A DNA stretch of 64,000 nucleotides from an uncultured Eudoraea sp. (GCF_947258525.1 NZ_CAMYIP010000049.1:19593-83592), one strand, 5' to 3'. Positions 1 to 9,101 are shown, counted from the first letter of the stretch. The notes: generated by a model not told the origin, from the letters alone. A program made the numbers and translations.

Positions 1-910
1 CTGTTCCATCGGCCGTTGCCATGATAGGAGTGCCAACGGGTGCTGCATAATCAGTACCACGGTGAGGTCTTACCTTGTATCCATAGTATCGAATTTTTCT
101 CTTTAGGTTATAACGAGACGAAATTCTGCTAAATTTTACAGGCGCTCTTAAGAATGTCCTTCGCAAATTGTTTGCCTCGTCATCAAAGTAGTCGATAATA
201 TTTTTTAGGGAATCAGATTCATAAGCGAAGGCATATAAAGGTGTTCCATTATGCTCAAAATAGGCAGCTTCAATGGGTTCGGCCCCTGCATAAATTGAAT
301 CGTTAATATACTTTTCCTTATAGATTACCTTAAACTTATCTCCCTTTTGCAATCGAAAGAAATCTATAGTCCAGGCATATATTTCCGATAGGTCATTGGT
401 AATGTTGTAATCTATTCCCTGATCCAATATCGCCTCCGAAAGGGAAGTTTCAATGATCCCCGCCGCTTCTTTTTGCACATATTTTACCTGCATGCGATCT
501 TTATAGGCAACAACGGAGTCCCGAAAGTCAACTACCGTAAAGTTTATAAGGTCGTTCTGATAAATAAAAATCTGAGCCCCTTGTGTGGTATCTTTTGACT
601 TCAGAATTAGATATGGCTTGCCTACTCTAATTTTACGGACATCAAATGTATCCCTAAAGTCCTCAGATAGTTTGGCGATTTTGGGATAGTCTACTTTGTT
701 TTGAATCATTAACTCTCCAAAACTATCCCCGCGTTTTACCGTATCCTTTACTACTAAAAAATCCTCAAGATTAAATCCGAATTGTTTATCCGCAGATAAT
801 TTACTTGAGACAGCTACTTCATCAACCTCATTTACTTCTTTGTTGGTTTGAACTTTTTTACAGGAAATAAAAATACTAAGTAATACAAATGTGCCCCAAT
901 ACTTATACAT
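1..910 (-). CDS. M23 family metallopeptidase lipoprotein (3' end beyond window)
   Basis: This is a probable envelope murein endopeptidase of the LytM/M23 family, cut by the left edge, so about 303 residues are visible. It is missing from the ORF track because it has no stop inside the window. The frame read back from the ATG at 910 begins with a lipoprotein signal (MYKYWGTFVLLSIFISC, lipobox ending FISC). It continues through a roughly 220-residue linker region to KVRPHRGTDYAAPVGTPI, the start of the M23 domain. The HxxxD there supplies two of the zinc ligands; the later HxH lies outside. The start is 2 nt after the stop of the tryptophan dioxygenase gene, so the two are probably co-transcribed. 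The family assignment rests on the conserved zinc-site segment; the substrate is inferred from the family. Confidence 0.9.
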   Translation of the reverse strand, partial: MYKYWGTFVLLSIFISCKKVQTNKEVNEVDEVAVSSKLSADKQFGFNLEDFLVVKDTVKRGDSFGELMIQNKVDYPKIAKLSEDFRDTFDVRKIRVGKPYLILKSKDTTQGAQIFIYQNDLINFTVVDFRDSVVAYKDRMQVKYVQKEAAGIIETSLSEAILDQGIDYNITNDLSEIYAWTIDFFRLQKGDKFKVIYKEKYINDSIYAGAEPIEAAYFEHNGTPLYAFAYESDSLKNIIDYFDDEANNLRRTFLRAPVKFSRISSRYNLKRKIRYYGYKVRPHRGTDYAAPVGTPIMATADGT

Positions 911-912
911 TG

Positions 913-1881
913 TCAGTTTTCAATTTTTTCAGGGTTAAAGATATGGTCCACCCATTGTTTCCCCCAATTATTTAACTCTTGTTTTGAATACAAATTTGGA
1001 AAAAATACAACCTTTTGAAAACTTGGAGGCAAATATTCCTTCCAATTAGTTCCCCCGGTGGCCTCAATTGAAGTGTTCTCTGTATTTAGATATCTGTGAG
1101 CTGATCCCAAATGCATTAAAGGCCAATTTATATTTGCATTTATGTCCATTATTTTTAACGCCTCAATAAGCACTTTATTATGTTTGCTTTCTTCCGGCAA
1201 ATTTAAATATTTGTGATATATCGTATTGTTTTTCAACTGTTTGGCAATCCGAATAAATCGAGGTGTATATCTATATTCAAATTGTTTAAGTGTTAGTGTC
1301 TTCTCTCCGGTCCGCTTGTCAGTAGCTCCCTTTTTCCAATAGATTTGTTCATATAGTTCTTCAATACTATTATTTTCAGTAAAATCTTTTCTTCTGGAGG
1401 GAAGTACCAAATGTTCAAGGGGGGTTGCATATATCTCTATGGTTCTATATTGAGCAGATTGGAATCCACTTGCCGGCAATAAGGACATTCGGTATTGAAG
1501 GAATTGTTCACGTTCCATTCCCCGAATCATAATACTAAATGAAGAAATTAATGCTTTGTAATAATTATTAATGCGATTTAATTTTTCAATAAAGAAATCC
1601 ACATTTTGAGATTTATCATCTACAATTTGTTTTTCTTCGTGAAGTATAAGCTTAAAATACAGTTCTGTGATTTGATGATACATGATAAATATTTCCTCAT
1701 CAGGGAAATGTGTTCTGGGGACTTGCAAACTCAATAGTGTATCGAGGTGAATATAATCCCAGTAAGTGAGATAGCGCTGGTACAACAAACCATCTAAATA
1801 GGAGCTTAAATCCTGACCTGAATCCTTATATTTCTCTTTTAGTTTTAGAATTTGGGATTCTAGGCGCTCCTTATTTTTCAT
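913..1881 (-). CDS. kynA: Tryptophan 2,3-dioxygenase
   Basis: This haem enzyme opens the indole ring of L-tryptophan to give N-formylkynurenine, the first step of the kynurenine pathway in the cytoplasm. The 322-residue protein has the family's N-terminal HQITELYFKLILHE segment (His69 region). The likely haem-ligand His is at about 262 in LGSAHRYL, followed by the substrate-loop EATGGTNW. It is somewhat longer than the roughly 280-residue proteobacterial enzyme, as is usual in Bacteroidota. It lies in a tight minus-strand run, 6 nt downstream of the DUF3108 gene and 2 nt upstream of the M23 gene. The only other kynurenine-pathway gene I recognise here, 3-hydroxyanthranilate dioxygenase, is at 40.3 kb. 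Confidence 0.93.
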   Translation of the reverse strand: MKNKERLESQILKLKEKYKDSGQDLSSYLDGLLYQRYLTYWDYIHLDTLLSLQVPRTHFPDEEIFIMYHQITELYFKLILHEEKQIVDDKSQNVDFFIEKLNRINNYYKALISSFSIMIRGMEREQFLQYRMSLLPASGFQSAQYRTIEIYATPLEHLVLPSRRKDFTENNSIEELYEQIYWKKGATDKRTGEKTLTLKQFEYRYTPRFIRIAKQLKNNTIYHKYLNLPEESKHNKVLIEALKIMDINANINWPLMHLGSAHRYLNTENTSIEATGGTNWKEYLPPSFQKVVFFPNLYSKQELNNWGKQWVDHIFNPEKIEN

Positions 1882-1887
1882 ACTTGT

Positions 1888-2721
1888 TTAGTCCATTATT
1901 ATTTTGAACTGATGCTTTAAACCATTAAAGCCGTCTAAATCTGCAGAAAGTGCTCCCACTACGAGATTCGCTTTAATTCTTATTGGTATCTTGTTCATAT
2001 CATTTGACACCCATAAGGCTAAACCTTCCTTCTCTTTAAAAACACGACCAGATTCAACCATAGGGTGAAATTTAAGGCATTCTACTTTCCCAAATTTTGT
2101 TTTAAGTATTTCCTTACCCAAATACCTTAGTTTAAAGCTATAAATACCATCGCGGTCATAAAGAACTTTTAGCTCTACAACTTCCCCCTGGACCAAATCA
2201 TCAAATTCATAGTTATTTCTTAAATAGTAAAATGCTGAAATAAGATCCTGGACACTATCCTGCAGCGTAAAATTAAGTTTTTTATTATTCTTTTTATCAT
2301 TTAAGACTGCAACATCTTTGTTATGGTCAAAATTTATTTCTACATCCTTGGTGTAGCCTCCCTCATATACCTTTCTGACAAAACGGTAAGGCTTACCGTC
2401 TTCTTTGTCAAAATAGCTTTCGTATGTGTCATCAACTTTAAAAAATAAGCTGGCAAAACCTGTTGTTTTTCCCTTGCCCACAACATGATAAACAGGAATA
2501 CTATCTACCATATCGTTAATCAGGTGCAATGTAGCATAGCTTGCATTTAAAAAACCATAGTGGACTCGAAATTTCAACCACTCGCCTGGTTTAAAAGCTG
2601 AGACCTTAGGAACTTCCTTGGGATCCGTATCGCTATTATGTTTGTAGGATTCAACAACGGCAAACTGGCCGGTCATTGACAGGGTTATAGCAGTAAAAAA
2701 TAGAATAACGATCTTTTTCAT
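1888..2721 (-). CDS. DUF3108 domain protein, exported
   Basis: This is a protein of the DUF3108 family, whose function is not established. The track begins at 2748, but MKKIVILFFTAITLSMTGQ (ATG at 2721) is a clean signal peptide. The nine residues before it (MIILNRKLD) would spoil the signal, so I prefer 2721, giving 277 residues. The mature part runs from KPGEWLKFRVHYGFLNASYATLHL to a C-terminal WVSNDMNKIPIRIKANLVVGALSADL; both are typical of the family and point to a periplasmic, beta-rich protein. It is the first gene of the run DUF3108, tryptophan dioxygenase, M23 peptidase. Its pairing with a murein peptidase suggests an envelope role, which is inference. Confidence 0.88.
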   Translation of the reverse strand: MKKIVILFFTAITLSMTGQFAVVESYKHNSDTDPKEVPKVSAFKPGEWLKFRVHYGFLNASYATLHLINDMVDSIPVYHVVGKGKTTGFASLFFKVDDTYESYFDKEDGKPYRFVRKVYEGGYTKDVEINFDHNKDVAVLNDKKNNKKLNFTLQDSVQDLISAFYYLRNNYEFDDLVQGEVVELKVLYDRDGIYSFKLRYLGKEILKTKFGKVECLKFHPMVESGRVFKEKEGLALWVSNDMNKIPIRIKANLVVGALSADLDGFNGLKHQFKIIMD

Positions 2722-2946
2722 GTCTAATTTTCGATTTAAAATTATCAAAAAAGAGTTTAAATAAACCTTAATTTACAATTACATAAACAAAATTTATTCC
2801 AAAGTATTGTCTTGTAACTTTCGTTCTGTCAATCCTGCTTGTATTAAGTGGATTGGAAACACTTGTCAATTGCAACTATTTGAATGGGAGGTTGGCAAGA
2901 AACCCGACAGAGAATTCGTTTTATCTTGTCTTATTCATTTTTATTC

Positions 2947-2980
2947 AAAAAAAAGCCCCGATTAAGACATCAGGGCTTTT
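2947..2980 (-). terminator. Intrinsic terminator of HPD and/or candidate small RNA A
   Basis: On the minus strand AAAAGCCC pairs with GGGCTTTT and the stem extends inward through GAT/ATC, followed by a run of T. The internal pair at 2972/2959 is U-G on the minus strand but A-C on the plus strand, so the folded RNA is the leftward one. Confidence 0.8.
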
Positions 2981-3050
2981 CCTAAATAACCAACCAAACT
3001 TTAAATTATGAAAAACCAATACTTAAAGTTATAAGGGAACCACCCCTTAT
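2947..3050 (-). ncRNA. Candidate small RNA, locus A
   Basis: The 449-bp gap between HPD and the DUF3108 gene holds what looks like a compact minus-strand transcription unit of about 104 nt. Upstream is a -7 box TAAATTTG (3063-3056), with TTTC 19 nt before it. About 6 nt later comes a hairpin of 7 bp (ATAAGGG/CCCTTAT, 3050-3031). A T-rich linker follows, with two blocks that recur at locus B: AACTTTAAGTATTG (3030-3017) and TTTGGTTGGTTATTTA (2998-2983). It ends in a terminator hairpin. The same terminator could serve HPD, whose stop is 190 nt upstream, so this copy is the least independent of the three. Confidence 0.45.
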
Positions 3051-3055
3051 ACCTC

Positions 3056-3086
3056 CAAATTTACTTAATAAGTATTTTCCTTGAAA
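3056..3086 (-). promoter_or_regulatory. Bacteroidota-type promoter for candidate small RNA A
   Basis: The minus strand reads TTTC, then 19 nt, then TAAATTTG. This matches the phylum consensus TTTG-N19-TAnnTTTG with one mismatch in the -33 box. The predicted start (about 3050) falls on the first base of the 5' hairpin. Confidence 0.5.
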
Positions 3087-3170
3087 ATCTTTTAACTTAC
3101 TTTAACTAGGGTATTAACAATACTTTATAAAAGCGTGTTGATTTTTGACAAAATCTTAAGAAAAATACCT

Positions 3171-4313
3171 TTAAAGTGTTCCTCTTGATGCCTGTTCTCT
3201 TTCAATGGCTTCAAAGAGTGCTTTAAAATTACCTTTACCAAAAGACTTCGCGCCCTTCCTCTGAATAATTTCTATAAACAATGTAGGTCTATCCAACACA
3301 GGTTTCGTAAAAATCTGAAGCAAGTACCCCTCATCATCCCTGTCTATAAGTATACCTAATTCCTTTAAAGGTGCAAGATCCTCATCTATTTCTCCTACCC
3401 TATCCAGCACATCTTCATAATAACTGGAAGGAACTGTTAAAAATTCAATTCCTCTATCCCTTAGAGCTGTAACGGTCTCAATAATATTATCAGTGGCCAT
3501 TGCCATATGTTGAACTCCGGCTCCATTGTAAAACTGGATATATTCTTCTATTTGTGATTTTTTCTTTCCATCTGCCGGTTCATTAATAGGAAATTTAATT
3601 CGGCCATTGCCATTACTCATCACCTTGCTCATTAAAGCAGTATAGTCTGTTGAGATATCCTTATCATCAAATGAAACCAATTGAGCAAAGCCCATAACCT
3701 TCTCATAAAACTCACACCACTTGTTCATCTCATTCCAGCCCACATTGCCAACCATGTGATCAATATATTTAAGCCCTACATCTTTTGGTTTGAAGTAGGG
3801 GTCCCACTTAATATAGCCAGGCATGAATATTCCGTTATAATTACCCCGTTCAACAAACACGTGGACTGTCTCCCCGTATGTATGTATTCCAGACAAAATG
3901 ATTGAACCTTTTTCATCTTTAAGTTCCTTGGGCTCAAAATAACTCACTGCACCTCTGCTAGTGGTTTCATTATAGCTCTGAGTTGCATCATCTACCCAAA
4001 GGGCTATAGCTTTTACCCCATCACCATGTGATTCTACATGTCTGTTAATTTCTCCACCGGGTACGAGAGAAGACGTGAGTACAAGTCTTATTTTATCTTG
4101 CTCTACTACATAAGACACCCTGTCTTTCAGCCCTGTTTCCAAACCGGCATAGGCTAAGGGTTGAAAGCCCCATGCCGACATATAATAATACGCTGCCTGT
4201 TTGGCATTACCCACATAAAGCTCTACATGATCAGTCCCTAAAAGAGGTAAAAAATCTTCTGCTTCAGGATTTTCCTTCGGCAACTTTAATGACGTTTTAT
4301 CTAATATTTCCAT
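3171..4313 (-). CDS. hppD: 4-hydroxyphenylpyruvate dioxygenase
   Basis: This non-haem iron enzyme converts 4-hydroxyphenylpyruvate to homogentisate, the second step of tyrosine degradation. The 380-residue length is normal. The two-His/one-Glu iron triad is visible: His186 in IDHMVGNV, His269 in GAGVQHMAMAT and Glu348 in TLFIEIIQR. The C-terminal helix (GAKSFGKGNFKALFEAIEREQ) that closes the active site is intact. The next pathway gene, homogentisate dioxygenase, is not adjacent; downstream are a terminator and the DUF3108/tryptophan dioxygenase run. The 214-bp region upstream may be a structured leader (see separate entry). Confidence 0.96.
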   Translation of the reverse strand: MEILDKTSLKLPKENPEAEDFLPLLGTDHVELYVGNAKQAAYYYMSAWGFQPLAYAGLETGLKDRVSYVVEQDKIRLVLTSSLVPGGEINRHVESHGDGVKAIALWVDDATQSYNETTSRGAVSYFEPKELKDEKGSIILSGIHTYGETVHVFVERGNYNGIFMPGYIKWDPYFKPKDVGLKYIDHMVGNVGWNEMNKWCEFYEKVMGFAQLVSFDDKDISTDYTALMSKVMSNGNGRIKFPINEPADGKKKSQIEEYIQFYNGAGVQHMAMATDNIIETVTALRDRGIEFLTVPSSYYEDVLDRVGEIDEDLAPLKELGILIDRDDEGYLLQIFTKPVLDRPTLFIEIIQRKGAKSFGKGNFKALFEAIEREQASRGTL

Positions 4314-4345
4314 GATATTTTTTGAATTGATTAATAACTAAAAGT

Positions 4346-4462
4346 GTTTTGGGACGTAATGGTCCCTACCTGAGTTCCGGCATTTTTACCACATTGCCCT
4401 GAGATGGGCTGAAATATCAATTCTGGTATCTAACATTACGGTAATTATACAATACAAATATC
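4346..4462 (-). promoter_or_regulatory. Possible promoter and structured leader of hppD
   Basis: On the minus strand GATATTTG (4462-4455) is one base off the TAnnTTTG box. About 135 nt separate the inferred start from the hppD ATG. That leader contains two short GC-rich hairpins in an AT-rich background: GCCC/GGGC around 4396-4409 and GGGAC/GTCCC around 4351-4366. The stems are only 4-5 bp, so regulation is a guess. Confidence 0.2.
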
Positions 4463-4527
4463 GGAAAAAACTGCCAATCTTTGTAAAAACCAGGGGTAAT
4501 TCCGTCAATTGCGGCTTGCATAAACTT

Positions 4528-6783
4528 TTAAAACCAATAACCAATACTGAAGAAAAAATTACCATCATTTAATTCAGGAGTCCACGAATACATTACCTGC
4601 ACAGGCCCTATAAAAGAATCCCATCCATATGATAGTCCGTAGCCTGAAAAATCGGGAAGCGTAAACCATTCCCCAGTTCTAAAAAGATCGTCTTCAACAT
4701 TTGCGATATTCACCGAAAACATCATGTGATGCTTCTTCATAAATTCATAATCTAAGCGCCCATACGCCTTAACAAAACTATTCCCGGGCAAACTCAAAAA
4801 ATCATATCCTAAAAAAGGAATAAAATTATTTATGAGATCATTTCCGAAACCTCCTAATACAAAATCCAATGCTTTGACCTCTGAGCTACCTAGTTTAAAT
4901 CCGCCTTCGGTTTCCAGGTTTAAAGAAAGTTTTTTGAATATAGGAAATGCAGCCCCCATTCTTGCTTTTGCAATCGAAAACTCCTTAAAATTATTATTAA
5001 AATCAGAAGAAAATAGATACAAATGAAAATCACCGTTAAAATATAAGCCCTTTGAGGGAAAGTATCTGTTATTATACGTATCCAGTATTAATTTTCCATA
5101 AGTGCTATAATAATTGCTGTTTTCAAAAAATATACGTTCGTTGGATGTTCCGGTAGGTGGCACCCCATTTTGGTTATTAAATGTCCTGGTACTATACTTT
5201 AATAACTTTTGCTCCAAACCTATAATAAAAGCGAATTCTTCCCTGAAAACGGTCTGCAGGTATAACTGATTTGTGAAATCAGAGACATCAAGATTTATTT
5301 GGTTAATATTATCGTCATTCGGGACTTCAAAATTAGAACGGATTATCTCATAGTTAACATTATCCCTAAAATCATTGAGTCGCGAATTTATTCCAAAACT
5401 CCAATAAGAACCTTTATCCAGGTAATACTGAAAGTTATATCTAATATTGTCTCCAAGGGCAAAATCAATTGAGGCAACATCATCCTTCATAAAGAGATTC
5501 TTTTTAGTAAGATTTACCAGCGCGGCAGTTTTATATAAATCATCATAATGTACCCCAAGTCTCAAATAAGCCTTATTAGGGTTTTCCCGGAGTTTAAGAA
5601 CCAAATCTTCTCCTAAACCATTTGAAACAAGTTCATATCTAATTGTAGAAAAATTGTTAGTAGTGGCCAGGTTACTTATTCCCTGCTGAAGTTTTTCAAA
5701 AGTGGTTTTGACCGGTAAGTCCATTCGCAATTTCCCTTTGACATAAGCGCGGGAATAATTTATATTCCCTTCCAGGATTAATCTATTAATAACTATGGAG
5801 TCCTTATGAACTATATTCCTGACCTCTTTACCAATGTACTTTTGCTTTGAGGCCAATTCATTTAAGGCTTCAAGATGCTCAAGGGCAGCAACCCTGCCTT
5901 TTTCAATAATGGGTTCAGCTAAATCAAAATCCATAACCGAAAGATCCTCAATGTCGGGCTTTATATAAATATCGGTTTCTATGATCTTTTCCTTCATTTT
6001 TTCAACTGTTCTAAAGCTGTTCAACTGAAGTAATATTTCAGTGGCGGACTGCAAATTCTCACGGCTTCTGAGACCATGCTGTACGTCTACTCCTATAATA
6101 ATATCCGCTCCAAGTTTTTTAACTTCTAGGACCGGATAATTATTTGTTACTCCTCCATCGATCAAAAGCTGACCATCTATTTCAGCAGGTTCAATTAAGG
6201 ATGGAAAGGTACCACTGGCCATGACTGCTTGTGGAAGATATCCTTTGTCTAGTATAACTTCAGCCCCACTCTCAATATCAGTGCCAATACAAAAAAAAGG
6301 AATAGGCAAGTCATTAAAATCGTTTACATCCTTGACATGATACAGAAGTCGTACAAGTTCATTATAGATTCTTTGCCCACCCGAAATAGCTGAAGGGAAG
6401 GATACTTTGAAATCATCAAAAGGAAGAGTCAGTGCATATCTTTCGGAATCTTCTTTTTCATAAAAAGTTTTTGCTCCACGAGGAAGATTATCCTGAATCA
6501 GATCATCAAAATTAGCTTCTCTAAATAATGAATCCAATTCATTTGCAGAATATCCAGAAGCATACAACGCTCCAACGATGGCTCCCATACTGGTGCCACC
6601 AATATAGTCAATGGTAATTCCTGCTTCTTCTATAACTTTCAGCACCCCAATATGAGCCATCCCTTTTGCACCTCCTCCACTAAGTACAAGACCTACTTTT
6701 GGTGCCTTGTCCGGTTCATTTTGCTGTGCCCGGCCAATCCCAACCCATAGAAACAATGTCAGAATTAAAGCCAATTTTTGCAT
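4528..6783 (-). CDS. Patatin-like phospholipase with C-terminal outer-membrane barrel
   Basis: This is a secreted lipid acyl hydrolase fused to an outer-membrane beta-barrel (PlpD/type Vd-like layout). The 751 residues begin with a signal peptide (MQKLALILTLFLWVGIGRAQ). The patatin domain is at about 28-320, with the oxyanion loop SGGGAKG, nucleophile Ser65 in GTSMG and Asp209 in the LLIDGGVTNNYP motif. A POTRA-like segment lies around 330-400. From about 410 the sequence is an Omp85/surface-antigen-like barrel with alternating beta strands, ending in an aromatic terminus (FFSIGYWF). It starts 17 nt after the uvrC stop, so read-through from uvrC is likely. The catalytic dyad is intact; the natural lipid substrate is unknown. 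Confidence 0.93.
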   Translation of the reverse strand: MQKLALILTLFLWVGIGRAQQNEPDKAPKVGLVLSGGGAKGMAHIGVLKVIEEAGITIDYIGGTSMGAIVGALYASGYSANELDSLFREANFDDLIQDNLPRGAKTFYEKEDSERYALTLPFDDFKVSFPSAISGGQRIYNELVRLLYHVKDVNDFNDLPIPFFCIGTDIESGAEVILDKGYLPQAVMASGTFPSLIEPAEIDGQLLIDGGVTNNYPVLEVKKLGADIIIGVDVQHGLRSRENLQSATEILLQLNSFRTVEKMKEKIIETDIYIKPDIEDLSVMDFDLAEPIIEKGRVAALEHLEALNELASKQKYIGKEVRNIVHKDSIVINRLILEGNINYSRAYVKGKLRMDLPVKTTFEKLQQGISNLATTNNFSTIRYELVSNGLGEDLVLKLRENPNKAYLRLGVHYDDLYKTAALVNLTKKNLFMKDDVASIDFALGDNIRYNFQYYLDKGSYWSFGINSRLNDFRDNVNYEIIRSNFEVPNDDNINQINLDVSDFTNQLYLQTVFREEFAFIIGLEQKLLKYSTRTFNNQNGVPPTGTSNERIFFENSNYYSTYGKLILDTYNNRYFPSKGLYFNGDFHLYLFSSDFNNNFKEFSIAKARMGAAFPIFKKLSLNLETEGGFKLGSSEVKALDFVLGGFGNDLINNFIPFLGYDFLSLPGNSFVKAYGRLDYEFMKKHHMMFSVNIANVEDDLFRTGEWFTLPDFSGYGLSYGWDSFIGPVQVMYSWTPELNDGNFFFSIGYWF

Positions 6784-6800
6784 TAGGTTAAGATATGAGA

Positions 6801-8588
6801 TTAATGGAAGTTTTCATAAATTTTCTTTGCCATAGATTGTCCAACAGTTTTTGAAAGATCCTCTATTGAAGCTTTTTTAATTCTGTTGACAGATTTAAAG
6901 GTTTTAAGCAACTCTTCTGCTGTTTTCTTTCCTACACCATTAATGCGTTCCAATTCAGAATCAATCGCTGCTTTGCTTCTCTTATTCCTGTGCAAGTTTA
7001 TTCCAAATCTATGTGCTTCATTTCGCAATTGCTGAATTATCTTCAGAGATTCTGATTTTTTATCCAAATAAAGTGGTATTGGGTCATTGGGGAAGTAAAT
7101 TTCTTCCAGCTTTTTCGCAATACCAATAATTGCTATTTTACCTCTCAATCCAAGTAAATCAAGGCTCTTTACGGCCGATGACAATTGTCCTTTTCCTCCG
7201 TCAATTACAATAAGTTGAGGCAAGCCAGAATCCTCCTCCAACAATCTTCTATAGCGTCTGTGGACTACCTCTTCCATTGATTTATAATCATCAGGGCCGT
7301 CAACCGTTTTAATATTAAAATGTCTGTACTCCTTTTTAAACGGTTTTCCGTTTCTGAAGACCACACAGGCGGCGACGGGATTACTCCCCTGGATATTTGA
7401 ATTGTCAAAACACTCTATATGCCTGGGTTCTTCGGACAGGCGAAGGTCTTTTTTCATTTGCGCCATAATCCGGTTTGTGTGTCTGTCCGGGTCCGTTATC
7501 CTTATTTGTTTAAATCTTTCCTGTCTATAATACTTTGAATTTCTTTCGGACAACTCCAATAACTTTTTTTTATCTCCCAACTTAGGAACTGTGACTTTTA
7601 TATCATCCCCTACAGTACATAAAAAGGGGAGTAAAAGACTTTTGGACTGAGAATTAAAACGCTGTCTTATTTCAATAATCGCAAGCTCCAATAGTTCTTT
7701 ATCAGATTCTTCCAGTTTCTTTTTAATTTCCATGGTGTGGGACCGAATAATGGATCCATGCGAAAGTTGAAGAAAGTTTACATAGGCAAATGCTTCATCT
7801 GAAATAATACTAAATACATCAACATTGTTTATTTTAGGATTTACAATTGTAGATTTAACCTGATAATTTTCCAGAACTTCAATTTTGTCCTTGATGCGTT
7901 GAGCTTCTTCAAACTGCATCTCTTTTGATAGAGATTTCATTTGCGTTTTAAAATAATGGAGGGAGGATTTGAAATTACCTTTAATAATTTGCCTTATATC
8001 GTCGATCTGTCTATCGTATTCTTCAGAAGTTTGAAGTCCTACACATGGTCCTTTACAATTTCCAAGATGGTATTCGAGACACAATTTGTATTTTCCGTCA
8101 TTAATTTTTTCGGGAGATAGATCATAATTGCAGGTCCGTAAAGGATAAACACTTCTGATAAGTTCAAGTAAAACTTTTACGGTTTTCAGACTGGTATATG
8201 GGCCGTAATATTCAGAACCGTCTTTTATTAGCTTTCGAGTCGGAAATATTCTGGGAAATCGCTCATTTTTAATACAAATCCAGGGATACGATTTATCATC
8301 CTTGAGCAGAACATTATACCTTGGCTGGTATTTTTTGATAAGGTTATTCTCCAGAAGTAAAGCATCAGATTCCGTTTTAACAACTATGTGTTTTACAGAA
8401 TCTATTTTCTTTACCATTACGCGGGTTTTTCCATATTCATGCTTCTTATTAAAATAGGAAGAAACCCTCTTTTTCAGATTCTTTGCCTTACCTACATATA
8501 ATATCTTGCCATCTACATCATAGAATTGATATACTCCAGGACTGTCTGGCAATGTACTCAGCTTAATCTCTAATGGTATTTTATGCAT
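6801..8588 (-). CDS. uvrC: Excinuclease ABC subunit C
   Basis: UvrC makes both incisions around a DNA lesion in nucleotide excision repair, after handover from UvrA/UvrB. The 595-residue protein has the N-terminal GIY-YIG nuclease (GVY at 18-20, YVG at 31-33, Arg41 in LKKRVSSYF). A Cys-rich linker (CNYDL, CLEYHLGNCKGPCVG) and a UVR helix pair (YFKTQMKSLSKEMQFEEAQRIKDKIEVLE) follow. Next come the RNase H-like C-terminal nuclease (ECFDNSNIQGSNPVAACVVF, VIDGGKGQL) and terminal helix-hairpin-helix motifs (INGVGKKTAEELLKTF). All expected parts are present. A perfect -7 box lies about 32 nt upstream, so it is the first gene of a transcript running into the patatin gene. Confidence 0.98.
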   Translation of the reverse strand: MHKIPLEIKLSTLPDSPGVYQFYDVDGKILYVGKAKNLKKRVSSYFNKKHEYGKTRVMVKKIDSVKHIVVKTESDALLLENNLIKKYQPRYNVLLKDDKSYPWICIKNERFPRIFPTRKLIKDGSEYYGPYTSLKTVKVLLELIRSVYPLRTCNYDLSPEKINDGKYKLCLEYHLGNCKGPCVGLQTSEEYDRQIDDIRQIIKGNFKSSLHYFKTQMKSLSKEMQFEEAQRIKDKIEVLENYQVKSTIVNPKINNVDVFSIISDEAFAYVNFLQLSHGSIIRSHTMEIKKKLEESDKELLELAIIEIRQRFNSQSKSLLLPFLCTVGDDIKVTVPKLGDKKKLLELSERNSKYYRQERFKQIRITDPDRHTNRIMAQMKKDLRLSEEPRHIECFDNSNIQGSNPVAACVVFRNGKPFKKEYRHFNIKTVDGPDDYKSMEEVVHRRYRRLLEEDSGLPQLIVIDGGKGQLSSAVKSLDLLGLRGKIAIIGIAKKLEEIYFPNDPIPLYLDKKSESLKIIQQLRNEAHRFGINLHRNKRSKAAIDSELERINGVGKKTAEELLKTFKSVNRIKKASIEDLSKTVGQSMAKKIYENFH

Positions 8589-8619
8589 ATGATCGCAGGA
8601 AGAATGATTTTCTTTAATA

Positions 8620-8627
8620 CAAAGGTA
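8620..8627 (-). promoter_or_regulatory. Bacteroidota -7 promoter element of uvrC
   Basis: The minus strand reads TACCTTTG, an exact TAnnTTTG, which would give a leader of roughly 25 nt before the uvrC ATG. No convincing -33 TTTG is seen at the expected spacing. Confidence 0.5.
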
Positions 8628-8966
8628 AGTTACAATACAATTACTATAAACTTCATAGCCTCATATTAGGTTTAAAATCTCCGGATTCTAAGTCAAAAAA
8701 CATATAATCCGATATTGTTTGTGGTTAGAAACTACCATCCATAAAATGTAGTCTTACAAAATATTTTAAGAATAGTAAATTAATTTATTGTAATAATCTA
8801 AATATCAATTATTTACTGTACAAAACTTAAGTATTTTGAATTATTTCGTAACAGGAAAATTGTTAAAAGAATTGTAAAAATTGTGCATTTCACCGATTAA
8901 ATGGTGCTGTTTATAGGATAATTGACATTTATTTCTTTATATTTAACCAGAAAATTAATTCACTGC

Positions 8967-9053
8967 ATGGAAAATTATGTCATCACTTTAGGTATGTACC
9001 TTATTTTGATGCTATTTTTTAAAATATATTTTGCTGTTGCAGCAAAAGATTAG
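8967..9053 (+). CDS. Possible 28-residue membrane peptide
   Basis: The 513-bp gap between uvrC and the folate cyclo-ligase gene holds the uvrC promoter and little else. One short frame, MENYVITLGMYLILMLFFKIYFAVAAKD, is strongly hydrophobic and could be a single-span membrane peptide. The gap is very AT-rich, and in such DNA short hydrophobic frames arise easily by chance. No promoter or conserved context supports it. I list it only so that the gap is described. Confidence 0.12.
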   Translation: MENYVITLGMYLILMLFFKIYFAVAAKD

Positions 9054-9101
9054 TTTTATTAAAATAGTTCCCCAAATTAGCTACAGGTTTAATCGGTATT
9101 T

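Noticed and set aside
3008-3034. Tiny plus-strand frame MKNQYLKL across the block shared by loci A and B
   Set aside because: The frame is absent at locus B although the sequence block is conserved there, so conservation is not at protein level.
4386-4568. 60-codon frame overlapping the 3' end of the patatin gene
   Set aside because: It has no recognisable protein pattern and overlaps the end of the patatin barrel in another frame.
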